From assembly GCA_020081605.1 (NCBI GenBank), contig JAHREC010000018.1:6448001-6512000 (forward strand): a DNA stretch of 64,000 bases. Reading direction: 5' to 3'. Origin of the DNA: Albifimbria verrucaria (taxonomy: Eukaryota; Ascomycota; Sordariomycetes; Hypocreales; Stachybotryaceae). Shown here piece after piece: positions 48,280-60,410 of the stretch. The notes below the pieces were generated by a model, which worked only from the letters and a program-made list of their open reading frames with translations, did not search any database and was not told the DNA's origin. The translations under genes and the position numbers were made by a program. Position 1 is the stretch's first letter, and every line of letters begins with the position of its first letter.

Positions 48280-51279
48280 ATGAAAGGAAGCCATACGCCC
48301 GTCTGGCCGCAATGCGGATGCTTCATCCTCGTTGGCAGTGTCTGCAAGTACCTTCCCCAGGTCAACGTCGAAGCTCATGCACGGATTCTGTCATCAACCT
48401 CACGCACGACGCTCGTCCAGACTTTCGTCAACCCCAACCAAGACTCATCCCTGGATCGAGTATCTTACACGTTCCCGCTCTATGACGGCGTTTCCGTCGT
48501 CGCCTTTACCTGCACCATCGGCTCGCGCGTCATCACCGGCGTCGTCAAGGACCGAGAGGCTGCAAAGTCTCGGTATGACGCTGCCGTCAAGCGCGGCGAG
48601 ATGGCTGGATTGATGGAGCAGTCGCACCAGGCTGCTGACGTTTTTACCACCAAGCTTGGTAACGTTCCTCCCGGCGCGACAATCAAGGTCGAGGTGACAT
48701 ATCTTGGTGAACTCCAGCACGATGCCGAGGTTGATGGGCTGCGTTATGTGATCCCAACCTGTATCGCGCCGAGATACTCTTCGAGCGTAACCTCCGGGCC
48801 GTGGTACGATCCCCACAGCTCCAATGTGCAACACGGAGCCATCTCGTTCACAGTCGACGTCGAGATGCCTGGTGGCAGTGCAATCAAGAAAATGCAATCG
48901 CCATCCCATCCCATCAGCGTCACCGTCGGAACCACGTCCACCGCGCCCGATGCAGAGCCTTCGTTGCGGAAGGCATCAGCCAGCCTAGCGTTGGGCAGCA
49001 CCGAAATGGACAAGGACTTCGTCGTCATGGTTGTGGCAACCAATTTAGGCAACCCTGTGGCCATCCTCGAGACGCATCCGGACCTACCCAATCAGCGCGC
49101 GTTGATGACAACCCTTGTTCCCAAGTTCAACCTGCCCACAGAGAGGCCCGAGATCGTATTCGTGTGCGATCGAAGCGGAAGCATGACCGGCAAGATCCCA
49201 AATCTGATAAACGCGCTGCAGCTATTCCTCAAGTCTCTTCCGCTCGGCGTCAAGTTCAACGTCTGCAGCTTTGGCTCCAAATTTGACTTTCTCTGGGACA
49301 AATCACAGTCTTACAAGTCCGAGACGTTGGAACAAGCCATCCAACATGTGAATTCCTTTGGAGCCAACTACGGCGGGACTGAAATTCACCACCCCATTGA
49401 AGCAACCTTCAAGCGCCGGTACAAAGACATGAACTTGGAAGTCTTTCTGCTCACTGATGGCGAAATCTGGAACCAGCAAGGTCTCTTCGACCTGATCAAC
49501 AAGGAGATTGCGGTCAGCAAAGGAGCTGTGCGGGTGTTTACACTGGGAGTGGGAGGCACCGTAAGCCATAGTCTCATTGAAGGTGTTGCAAGGGCCGGTA
49601 ATGGCTTTTCTCAGTCGGTTGGAGCAGACGAGAAGATGGACAAGAAGCTCATCCGTATGCTCAAGGCATCTCTTACGCCACACATTACCGACTACAAGCT
49701 GGAGATCAAGTACAGAGCTGACGATGGTGACGACGATGATTTCAAGCTGGTTGAAAGGGTCCAGGATGCATTGGACATCAGCGACACGCCGCCTATTGAG
49801 TCGGGGAGGGGATGTCTTGCCTCGGCAACGTATTTCGCTCTTCGACACCTCGATCAATACCGACGACGGTACAGGCATATCTGATGCGTCCTCCTCCCTA
49901 CCACAGGACTCGCACTTGCCCAAAATCGAGGCACCGCGGTACTTGCAAACGCCTCTTGATATTCCGCCGCTGTTCCCGTTCTCGAGGACAACGGTTTACG
50001 TGCTCTTGTCCGAACGGACGCCGAACCAAGTACCACATTCTGTTCTTCTCAATGCCTCGTCTATTCATGGTCTGTTGGAGCTGGAAATACCCATTACGTT
50101 GGCGACCGGCAATACTGCCACCATTCACCAATTGGCCGCCCGTAAGGCAGTCAAGGAGCTTGAAGAAGGCCGCGGCTGGATTTTCAAAGTGAGGAATACT
50201 CAAGGCAAACTCCTCAAAGAGGTGTATGAGGGTAGGTTCCCGGATATGGTCGAGCGTGAGGCCATCAGACTTGGATTAAAGTACCAAGTTGCCGGTAAGT
50301 GGACTTCCTTCGTCGCCGTCGAGAAAGACGGAGAGACAAAGGAGACAAGAGAAATCAGTGAAGTTTCTCAGGGGCAGGAGCAGGGAACGTACGACATCAA
50401 ACCGAATCCAGACATGCGGACCCGGCGGATATCGGGATTACCGATGGGGGCAAGCTCCAGCGGCATGATGGCTTTGGCGTCAAGCAGAATCCCGATAGAG
50501 CCCATGGCCCGAAGAGCTCCGGGTTTACCACCCGCTGGGTTTATGCCCCAGCAGGCTCAATTGGGGCCCCGCTCCAACAACAAATGCAACAACAAGCACA
50601 ACAGTATGCGCAACAGCAGTCAATGCAACAAGCTCTGCCACAGCAACAGATGCAACGCCAACCAATACCAGTCCAAATGCAAGCTACTCAGCCTTTCCCA
50701 CAGTATGTTGTCCCAGTTATATTTGCAGATTCAACGAGCCGCTCAACGAGGCACAGAAAGAAGGCAAGGAAGGCCTCCTCAAAATCGCACGCCGATGAGC
50801 ATCAAACGCTCACGAAGAATTTGGAAACGAGTTATGGTGCTAAGGAGTCTTCCTACAGTTCAGGTTTGGCGAGTGTTGAAGATTTCCCAGACACCTTATC
50901 GCGGCTCGTCAACTTGCAGACCTTTAGCGGCAAGTGGGAGTGGACAAATGACCTGTTCCAGGTTCTTGGCGTGTCGGCAGATGAGGTGGCGAAATTGGCC
51001 GTCCCCGGAAATCCCCAGGACAAGCAACATGTGCTGGCCACTGTCTGTGCAGTGGTGTACTTGAAGATAAGGCTGGCCAGCGAGGAGGACTCGTGGGAGA
51101 TGCTCGTCGAAAAGGCACGGCAGTGGATGGAAGCCGAAACTGGTGTATCCGCGGACGAACTAGAGAGAGTTGTGGAACATCTCATTTCCAACTCAATCGT
51201 GCCGGGAAGAGGCCCTTTGAAACGGAAGACGGCAGTGCGGATGAGTTTGCCTAATGAGCACAGAGGGTATTGGAGGTAA
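48280..51279 (+). CDS. VIT and von Willebrand factor A domain protein
   Basis: The protein is about 1,000 residues in one exon with two -1 breaks (about 49815 and 50600). The VIT domain (about residues 25-160) contains ILSSTSRTTLVQTFVNPN and YTFPLYDGVSVVAFTC. The vWA domain (about 285-460) has the MIDAS motif VCDRSGSMTG (DxSxS) and later FLLTDGEIWNQQG. A beta-rich region follows (PPLFPFSRTTVYVLLS), then a Gln-rich linker (about 50570-50700). The C-terminal helical domain has LVNLQTFSGKWEWTNDLFQVLGV, as in animal VWA5A and the PARP4 C-terminus. Such fungal proteins are cytosolic with unknown function. Metal-dependent protein binding is inferred from the intact MIDAS. Start at MKGSHTPVWPQCGC keeps the Cys-Gly-Cys element common at fungal N-termini of this family. 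Confidence 0.88.
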
Positions 51280-53050
51280 ACATACACTCATTCAACCGTA
51301 TCTCAGTCATCTTGTTGCTGTTTTCTTGATATCGTACAGCAGCCCTGATGAAGTAGCTGTTCTGCTGATAAACTCAACGCCCACTCGTAGGCGTGACAAT
51401 ATCGTTTGGTATCTCCAAAGCTAAGCATGTCGACAATATTTATATGATGTGAGGATTGTGGGTTTTCAATTTAATAATTCAGCCTGACATAACTTTAACT
51501 ATGTAAGAATACTGGCAAGGGAACATGTAGGTTGATTGAAGTAGTGGGTTGGGTGACACGATGACCAACCTATATTTATGTGGAGGGTTACCATCATGTA
51601 ACCACGTGGTATAACGCACCCAGCCAATTGAACTTATTAATGAGCTTACAGATGAAATTTGTTCACCTTGCCTTAAAATTTCCTGGACTCAGCATGTGTA
51701 TAAGTTGAGATCAGAATGGATGAGGTGCAACCGCACAGCCTTTGCATGACGCACAACTAGCAGCCAAACATCCCTGGTGAAGAAACATCGCCTTAGTTCG
51801 TGGCGATTTCCCGAAATTTTATCAACCAAGGTTACTTGGAGTTTCAGCGATCTTTATTGAAGGTGCTGCTTGGTCACATCAGACACTGTGTGGGAAAATG
51901 ATCGATGTTGAACTGTGATAATTTAAAGTTTCGAAGGGCAAAGTCAGATGCAGGAGCAAGATTTTTCGTTGAAGCAATGTTGAGATATTGATAATGAACC
52001 TGGTCAAATAGAGTCTATTGCTGCCCACTAAAGGCTGTGCAGTGAGTGGAGAGGTACTCCACTGTATGGTGTTCTCTTGGAGACTTGGGACACTTATCCG
52101 TGATTTCAAGTTTTAGTCAGTTGAGGTAGGACCTTAGACCTATTCAGTTGACTCTACAATGCAACAAAATAATCGACCGTTTTGTAATAAGGCTGGCACA
52201 GTAAACAGGAGATCTTTCACTCCAGTCTTCCTCCATCGCGAGTGTATTTCCGAGGTTGCCGTGATGTCTATGACGGTTCCAATACTCGTCATATTATGCA
52301 GCCGAGATGGCTGTGAGTATGACTCTCAATATCTATAAAGTGCGTCATTTCGAGCTTGAAGGAAATCATTAGGTATCCACGTTTCGGTATTGCCGTCTGG
52401 GTCTTATTTAAAAATGGTCTCTTTCTCGGTCGCTTCGGATACTTTCAATCCTGGCAGTGAGATGGCATGGGTCTAGGTGTAGGACTTGTTAATATACCCT
52501 TGTCTCCAAAAATGAATCATTTCATCCGAAGTAATTGGAACTTGGCAGCTGTGTGGGAGGCTTGGCGTCCTAGAAGGCGCTCGAGTTGCATCAGGCTTGA
52601 ATTGGTACTGTATACAGTACACTGTGAATTGGAAATAAATAAATAAAATGGAATGAGCAAAAGGGCACAAGAACAGCAGCCTTACCTCAACAGGAGGTCA
52701 GATGTTCTTCACCAGCTCATCTGCCTTAGTGCCGTCTTTCCGTCCCAATCGCTGTTTTGTTACGTATTTTGCAAAACTATGCCTTGATTGGACTATATAC
52801 GCACATCACAAAAGCATACGATCCCTGTAGGACTAGCCTTGCATGATCTCTTGTCAGACGGTTTTCGCAACACAGATCGTCATTAGGCTAACGACTTAAA
52901 TTGCGGGATTTGTAATCTTATTAGTTTCCCTTATTAATAAGGGGTAACCATTGTTCAAGTCATCACATAACTAGGCTCAACGCTTTCGCTCCAGCTACTG
53001 CTAAGACAGGTCTGTGAACTACTGTTCCTGTTCGTGGCCTAGCACCTGTC
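51280..53050. other. Intergenic, about 1.77 kb
   Basis: It starts with repeat copy 2 (51325-51490) in the 3' flank of the VIT-vWA gene. The rest is AT-rich, with the promoter of the PAF-acetylhydrolase-like gene at its right end. No gene recognised. Confidence 0.45.
51325..51490 (+). repeat. Direct repeat copy 2 (166 bp)
   Basis: Same length and orientation as 47111-47276, about 82% identical, mostly transitions. Lies 46 bp after the VIT-vWA stop, that is, in its likely 3' UTR. Confidence 0.85.
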
Positions 53051-54205
53051 ATGATGATCGTCCCTCACGTTTCTTTCTGCATTGCCGTGGCTGCTTCGCT
53101 TGCACATGGCATAACTTTGCCATCTGGGCCAGGGCCCTATGGGGTGACGAGTCGTACCACGGAATTGAATGATTTTTCTAGGGCAGAAGTCTTTGGACCC
53201 GATGGCCATCATCGCCGGCTTATGATAGAGGTCTACTCTCCCATACCAAAAGGTGCAGAGAATTGCGAATCACCTTACCTGCCGGAAACAGTAGCCGCCT
53301 ACGCGTCCAAGTTTTATGCGTCAGCACCTCCGCCGCTCAACTTCTCCGTCGATTTTACCCAGTTTTCGCAGCAGATTTGTACCACCGACGTAACAAACGG
53401 GCTGCCCAGCAAAAAAGTGCTGGTGACTGTCAGGTCTCACGATTTCCTCTGATCTTTTTGGGCATGGGCACACTGCTTCACGCTTCTTCTACAGTGTTAT
53501 CGTTCAGTTTCTCGCCAGTTATGGCTTCATAGTTGTTAATATCGATCACCCATACGACGCGCTCGTTGTAGAATTTCCGGATGGCTCTACGATTTTCTAT
53601 AGTCCAGAGACGGACGGGGCAACCAATGGCACAGAGAAAAATCACGCGGAACGTACTGCAGATGTCTCATTCATTCTAGATCAACTAAGCTCCAACATTA
53701 CCCTCCGTGAGTTGGTGTTACCACAGGGCGTTCAGCCAACTAGCTTCGATAACGTCGGCATTTGGGGCCACTCCTCGGTGGTGCTACTGCGATATCGGCT
53801 CTTCGCACCGATAAGCGGTTCAAAGGAGGAATTAATGTGGATGGCTCGTTGCATGGCCCGGTTCAATACACTGGAGTGGATCGGCCAGTTGTGTTCTGGC
53901 AAGATGACAATCGCGCGACTGACCAAACGTGGTTGACGGCATGGCCGAAGATGCGAAGCTTCAAGCAGGTCTTGAAATTGAAGGGCTCGATACACAATGG
54001 AATGATGGACGGAAGACTTCTTGCTGATCTAGCTGGAGTTGATGCACCTGTGCTTGGATCCATCGACGGCTTGCTCTTGATTAATTCATTGGTGGATTAT
54101 GCCAGAGACTTCTTTAACTTCGTGCTTAAAGGAAAAGGTCTGGGCCTGCTTGCCGGCCCTAGTCAAGCTAATCCCCAAGTCGAATTCGTCGATTTTGGAC
54201 TTTAG
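53051..54205 (+). CDS. Secreted PAF-acetylhydrolase-like alpha/beta hydrolase
   Basis: The protein is about 385 residues. Signal peptide MMIVPHVSFCIAVAASLAHG is followed by LPSGPGPYGVTSRTTELND. After two -1 repairs (about 53435-53455) the chain reads SDLFGHGHTASRFFYSVIVQ and IVVNIDHPYDA. A third repair in a C run near 53770 restores the nucleophile elbow GIWGHSLGGATAISALRTD, with GINVDGSLHGPV following. This GHSLGG context and the FGHG oxyanion-type element match fungal proteins of the platelet-activating-factor acetylhydrolase/lipase group. It probably cleaves short-chain esters or phospholipid acyl groups outside the cell. No specificity can be read. The last 50 residues have a basic, hydrophobic tail (DFFNFVLKGKGLGLLAG). 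Confidence 0.82.
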
Positions 54206-55533
54206 GAGCCTGAAAGCGTTGGCTGATTTAATACACATGACAAATGGGTTTATCAGCTAATTTTTGAGACACACGATATTATGCTATAGAGTCCATTGTT
54301 GAAACCGGTTGTTTCGTGGTAAAGTAGTAGCCCTTACTCTTGGAGATGACAAGGACAAGAGACCTGTCCAAATGGCCCCGAAAAAGAAAACAATCTGGGT
54401 CAACTTAGTAAAGAATGAATCAGAACAGCACTCCGAACACGGAAAGTACCGAATCTTGGGTATGACCTCTGCATTGTTGCATGTGCACCCTGTATTGGCG
54501 CCTTTAATTCCCACAAAGGCTCTGATACTGGAGTTACGATTTCCACAAAGACCCAGCACCAGAGGACGCTTGGCAGACATCTACCGCCTACGACAAACAG
54601 ATCCCGAAAACCAAATTAGAGCGGCAGTTTCCTCTAGTGGGAATAATAAACGGGATTCATGCTTACCAGGGAAATGCTACAAGAGTTGTGTTACTTACAA
54701 ACGTGAACCACAATCTGTCTAAGTGGTAAGCTATTGAAGTCTTAAAAGAAGCGCGATCAAGGGTGTGATCCAAAACCGACCTAGCCATGGCTGCTATTAC
54801 ATATCGAAGTCCTCATTTCAACTTGCCCTTCTCCACTCCATGTCTTCCAGGATCCCGGAAAACTTTCACTGTGCTCATGCAATACCGGCGGATTATCTTA
54901 GACTGGAACCTAGTGCTACACGGGCATGCAAGCGTGTGACTGAGCAGTTTTCTGAAGGTAACTATCTGGTGGATTATCAGCTTTATTCAACAAATATAAG
55001 ACTGGAAGATTGCTACGGCAATTGCTTCAACAATTTGTTTCGTTCATTCAAAGGAAACACCATCATTACCCCAGAATGCCCTGTGGCAGGGCATCGATTC
55101 GAAATTTAATCACGGATGGTTCGGGCTTAGCTAGGGAGAGTGTCAGTCGTCAACTTTGATATACGGAAGATGCATTGGTCCCCGTGTTTTCAAGGGCTAT
55201 CCTTTTCATGCAAAGGATAAAGAGGATTTTCGCTATGTAGCATGTGCCACAATTCGCTTGCTTGGCACGTTATTACTGCTAGCTACAAGCACATGGAAGT
55301 ACTGCATGTAAAGATGGGTCTCGATTCTTATGTGGAAGAAATTAGTGGAACGACAATTCGATGCCTCGGATACCAAAATGTGGTTACTGACATCAATTTG
55401 CAGCGAGCTATTCCAAGTTCAGTTAGAAGCCGAAGCCGAGATTTCTTGGACCCGAAGCCGAAACTGACATACACTCAACAGCACCCAATGTTTCTCCCCA
55501 TTTACACCAAAGTCATTAATACACGTACGCAAC
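54206..55533. other. Intergenic with relic sequence
   Basis: Two open frames of 137 and 114 codons (54309-54722 and 54765-55109, plus) lack family features as wholes. The second contains the OYE-like fragment at 55053-55105. I do not call either a gene. Confidence 0.45.
55053..55105 (+). pseudogene. OYE gene fragment
   Basis: These 53 bases match the OYE gene at 45995-46047 (opposite strand) at 47 of 53 positions and encode GNTIITPECPVAGHRFE against GNTIITPECPMTGYRFE. Similarity fades on both sides and a stop follows, so this looks like a remnant of a lost OYE copy in inverted orientation relative to the intact gene. Confidence 0.6.
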
Positions 55534-57698
55534 ATGGATGACTCGAACATCATTCAAACCCGCCGCCCGAATGGTCGGCTTCAGGCCTGCACCCTTGCCG
55601 ACTTCGCAAAGTGGCCTGTGACCATACCCTTCCTGTGTGCAGACGCTGCCGAAAGCGCAAGCAAGAGTCACAATGTGCATACGATACGGACGCATCGTTG
55701 AGTACGAGGCCAACGCGAACACCCAGACGACAGACAACAATCTACAGTATTCCTTCATCTGGCACTTTACATCAAACCAGTCCAGGACCGCTGGTGTCAC
55801 CTTGCACTACCCCCGAAGAAACATCACCCTTCCGTCCACGGTCGGCTTCGGCTATCTTGGTGCCACAAGCTACTCTTCCGTGTTTGAAGAGACAACTCGT
55901 GAATTGGATAACTTTAATCATGATGATGTCGCTAGCCTGGGCTTGTCTAATGCCCAGAACGACCCCGCGAACTGGCCATTCCACTGCCTCAGAGAGCTAT
56001 GTGCTTGACAATTCTCCGAAGATTACCAGCATGGTCCAACCAAGCAAATCTTTTCAGGCAAATGTATCTTCATTGCGAGGGTACCCTTTGGATACGCTTG
56101 GCAGTTTTGCGAATACTGGAGTCATTCAATACCATCTATAGGAAGTTTCTGCTCGACCTTACGGATGAAGCACGTTTGATGGAGTTGGCTACCATTATAT
56201 CGCATAATACTGCCAAGCCATTTCAAAGGGATATCCGCGATCCCGAAAAATGGATGGATCAATTCCTAGGTAAAAACCTCCGATGGGAGGCTGTAGGACT
56301 GATTTTTACATTTCGAGAACTTGAGAACCACAAATCCAATGATACACTTTCAATACAGAATAGCATGTCAAGAGTTTACTTGAATTATTGTATCGATCTA
56401 TCACGACTATTGTCAGAAGGAAATGAAGTTTTATTGTACCTGTACTACAAGCGCGTTGCGATCGAATCGACGGCGCTCGGTGACGCGAGTGAGCATTTCT
56501 CAGCTTATCATGGTGGTTCAGCTAGCTGACTTGAACAGGCCTGACTTGCTATAGAAGTCTCGCGGAGGCGATAGCCCTTTGACGTTTCTTGGGGCTCACG
56601 ACCAGCAAACGAAGTCACAATGTAACCCATACCTGGCATCTGAGTTTAGAAGAAGGTTGTTTGCGGGCATTTATCATATGGACAAGGTGCTTGTTTCGTT
56701 TACAGGGCGGCCTCCCTCCTCAGCACCCGTTTCATATCCGCGCCTCTGCTCTCGGACATCAACGATGAGACGTTACTGTCTGGCGAAGACAAAATTTCCC
56801 AAGCGGTATCCGAACTAGACGGTAATGGCTGGAAGTCGAAAGGTGAATTTGATGGCATTTCATTTGCTCGCGCAAGAGCAATGGTATCCCTAATTCACGC
56901 CGATATCCTTGAATGCGCTCTCAGCGTAAAAGGCCAGCCTTCTTCACAAGAGATATTGTATTACCCCTACCAAAGTAGCTACAACAACCAAACTAATGGA
57001 AAGGGGATAGGGAGCTCAAGAAACAGGCTTTGGGAACCTATTCTTCCTTGCCGCAAGCGATCAAGTACGACCCAGCGGATCTTACCGACAAAAAAGTCGA
57101 GTTTGAAGCCCTGTATGGCAAGCTCATAATCTACTTGGAATATTTACAGAGCATTTTCTTTGCTCAGAGGATCCTTGGTAGATGTGGTGAGCTGGATGCT
57201 GGGGAATTGCTTAGCACCAGCTTCGCCATGGTAAACACCACATTGGTTTTCTGGACACAGAAAGACCGCTTCACAAATACTCGAATTCAACTGGAATGGC
57301 TGGTAAGTATTCCCTTGGTTGATTATACATTTGCTAATAACGTCTAGATTATGGCATATGCTGCCCCTGCAAGTGGCATTCTTTGCCTCGAACTTCTTCG
57401 TCCTAGTTTTCAGAACACTCATTCTAATGACAGAAGCATATCGCGCTCTTCCATCATCCAGTCTCTTAGCCTTCTCATAAGCTGTCTTGATCAGATCCAT
57501 TCCAAGGCACCCAATGGAGTGTTGTGCGCCAATTGCAAGCGTATTGTCCAGTATGTGTTGGATTATAGGCTGAATGCTACTACTGAGACTGGTCTCAATC
57601 TTGACTCATTTGACTGGAACTTGCCGACGCAGGTGGAGTTTGACTTTGATCTTTTGGATACATTTGACTGGTTGCAGGAGGATATGAACCCAAATTAA
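55534..57698 (+). CDS. Zn(II)2Cys6 transcription factor (third)
   Basis: The start at ATG 55534 (MDDSNIIQTRRPNGR) leads into a zinc cluster. After a -1 repair in the CCC run near 55591 it reads QACTPCRLRKVACD then LPVCRRCRKRKQESQCAYD (CX2CX6CX6CX2CX8C). The Ser/Pro-rich linker switches frame several times (about 55840-56010). The fungal-specific TF domain follows, with WMDQFLGKNLRWEAVGLIFT, EFRRRLFAGIYHMDKVLVSF (the conserved R-R/K-x-x-F-W-like region with FTGRPP) and KLIIYLEYLQSIFFAQRIL. An intron 57303-57347 precedes IMAYAAPASGILCLELLR. Another probably covers about 56525-56575. The C-terminus is acidic (FDFDLLDTFDWLQEDM), a plausible activation region. It is a nuclear regulator between two secreted-protein genes. 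Targets unknown. Confidence 0.86.
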
Positions 57699-58810
57699 GG
57701 AGACACCAGAAATCGGATATTGCTAAGCTGAGTGTTCTTTGAGCTCTAGGACCCAGGTCTTGCTTGTGCTACGCAATTCTTTGGATCTAATAGACCGTTG
57801 ATTCTGGGACGAGAGACACCACCTCTACTTCTTTGGGACTTTGGTGACGTCTCTCATGTTTCCATAGTAATGCCATCTGTTAAACAGTTACTTGCAGTCA
57901 AACCCTAAGAAAGAAGAAAAAACAAAGGGTTGGATTTTTCGTGCTGGCTGGCGTCTATCTAAGAATTTGGTGACATACATAGTCTACAAATTCAACGACT
58001 GAAAGCATTGTAAGATATGCTTTGTAAATTATGATTAAATTATGTTTAGCTGAACTGACAGGCATGTCTCATTGAAGCAGAGCGGTCCTGTTGCCTACAA
58101 TCATATTCCGAAAATCACTACAATCTGCGGTCATCTTGTCTAGGTAAGGCTGCGTTGTGAGGGAACATAAGGTGGTTCGGAGGAGATAAAATGTTGGTAG
58201 TAGCTTGAGCATAAAATCCTGATACTTTACTAATTCCTTTCGATTTACTGGTACTATTTTTATAACATAGGTTTCCCCGAAGTTGTTGATTCAGCCTGCT
58301 ATGCGTAGGGTCAGAAAGAGTTCAGCAACGTAGCGATAACAGAGGGTTTCGCACCAATGTCTAATACATGGTATCTGGCGGACAGTATGGTAAACCAGAC
58401 GCTGTATTAGTTACGTCCTCATTCTATCTGGTCTCATCTACTGCTGGTGAATGGAGAGACGGCCTGGATCATCATTTTACAGCAAGTGAACGGGGGCTAA
58501 AGGTCCCTTCCTCCTCTTAACCATTACCCAGCACTACGCATCTCCCGACTTCTTCGAACTTACCATTCCAATGACCTTGCACAGAATTTTCATCAGCTAC
58601 GGCTACAAGCACGTACTGCAATATGCTGGCCAACAGCTGCGTTGCCCACGTCAGAATAATGGTAGGCGAATCATCTAAGTCTCAATGCTGCATGTGAAAA
58701 CTATAGTATACAAGAATAAAATTTGGGTAAAGACAAAATCGCCCACAAATGCGATAAACAGAGCACGGGCGTATCAGATCTGTCCTAAGACATCAAAAGT
58801 CAGATCTCAA
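57699..58810. other. Intergenic, convergent 3' ends
   Basis: About 1.1 kb between two stops. AT-rich, with no recognised feature. Confidence 0.45.
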
Positions 58811-60410
58811 CTACCAACTCTCATCTAGAACTTCGCCCTCGGGTCGAATGAAGTATGGATATTGCCAACCACCCATATTCCAGGCGGCTCTCTGAACAGT
58901 AAACGGGTACATGCACTTGGAGAGCAACCCAGGATTATTAAGGAGTATTCCGGCAAAGTTGGCGTAGTCGGGGGTTGCATTGGGGTCTGAGTAGGCGCAT
59001 TCAATCGCGTTCAAGTAAATGTCGTGCAGATTCGCCCCATAAGACTGGACGAGTGCCTTGGACTGGTCTTCCGTGATTGAAGGAGGAGCGTTAAGCCATT
59101 CCAAATCACCTCCACTACCATAGACGTGCCTGGTGTGAGAAATCATGTAACACCCAGGATAGTTGCTCTCTGCGACCCATGTGGCGGAGCGGACGAAGTC
59201 GGACCCTCGGTTTGCTAGACCGGCGCAGGTCTCTGGTGTCTGATCTTTCATTTGAACAATGAACCACTTCTGCTGCTGAAGAACGTTGCCAATGACGGCA
59301 ATTTGCTGTTGAAAATTAGTAATTATCGCTAATCATGTAACACGAATGCTAACCAGGTTTTTGCGGCCTTCTTTGATGAAATCCCGGAGCGCAACACCCA
59401 CGTTGGAGATCAGCCATTTGCCACCGGCGAAGAATCGAGCCGTTTCGGTTGTGTAGTCATCTTGCTCGCTCTGTGAGGCCGGTGCCAGGGCATGCTGATC
59501 GCCATTGCCTAGTATGTTTTCGAGCGTGTCACGGAGACTTGTATCGAGCTGGGTGAAGAACTTTTGCACAACTTGATTAAGTTGAATTGCGTCAATCTTC
59601 TCCTCCTCGCTTGGCATAGCAGCGCCAGCAAGAGAAAAGAGGCCACCAAAGATGGAGGCAGCAGTGTTGAAAGGTGCTAGCGGGGATGATTCGCCCATGA
59701 ACGGCACAGCAGCACCGAAAGCGGACCCAATCAAACTGAAAATATCTTTGACACTCATCTTAGCATCTGCAGGTAACTCGAAGGTCTTGATGATCTGAGG
59801 AATCTCAAGAGTGGTGTTGATGGCACCATCCTGCTTGAGGGCGCTGTTGATCTCTCGAAAGGCGCTGTGCATGGTGCTGACCTGTTGCAAAATCCAGAAA
59901 GGTGCTGAAGTGCCCTTGTTCTCAAGAAACCATTCTGCAGGCACGTCAATTTAATACTTCACTTACAAAAACAGTGTTGCTTACTACAGTCTTTGGGGAA
60001 GGCAGTTTGACTGAAGGCTTGTACAATCAATGTTGACACTTGGGTCTACGATGGTGTGGACAAAATTGTTGAACCAGCCCTCGCCTTTGCCACTGATCTT
60101 GTTGTTCATGTCCCGCCCGTTTGGATCCGTCGGGTCAGTGGACTCGATGAAGTTGTCGAGCATGAAGCCAGCGCCAGTCCCCACCAGACTTCAGCCCGCT
60201 GCTGGGGTTATCGTATGACCTGTCACACACAACGGTGGGATTCTTCGTATCCCACTGGCTCCACTCAACGGGCCGATCAGTGCGGGAAACGATCTTGGTG
60301 TGGTGTTGGAAAAGCGATTCGCGATGGAGGACGGCGCCATTTGTAGAAGACAATGTTGCCCACGCAACCAGCGCCACCTTTTGAAAGTTGAAACCAGTCA
60401 TCCTGGGCAA
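58811..60410 (-). CDS. Secreted protein of unknown function
   Basis: The protein is about 490 residues. It starts at MPRMTGFNFQKVALVAWATL, a signal peptide. Intron 59306-59353 (acceptor CAACAG) joins EGRKNL to QIAVIGNVLQQQKWFIVQMK. A second intron lies near 59945-60000. The N-terminal part has WSQWDTKNPTVVCD and GTGAGFMLDNFIES after a frame repair near 60165, then GWFNNFVHTIVDPSVNIDC. The middle is helical with a Gly/Ala-rich hydrophobic stretch (IFSLIGSAFGAAVPFMG, IFGGLFSLAGAAM). The C-terminus has several Cys (ETCAGLANRG, YPGCYMISH, AIECAY, LSKCMYPF). It resembles a large set of uncharacterised secreted ascomycete proteins (possibly the DUF7872 family, from memory). No catalytic motif is seen. 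Confidence 0.75.

Noticed and set aside
47111..51490. LTR retrotransposon between the two 166-bp repeats
   Set aside because: The interior encodes no reverse transcriptase, integrase or gag-like protein, only cellular-type genes; copies begin CT and end AT rather than TG...CA.
54309..54722. 137-codon plus-strand frame with a basic MAPKKK stretch
   Set aside because: No recognisable family and it lies in relic-bearing DNA; not enough to call a gene.
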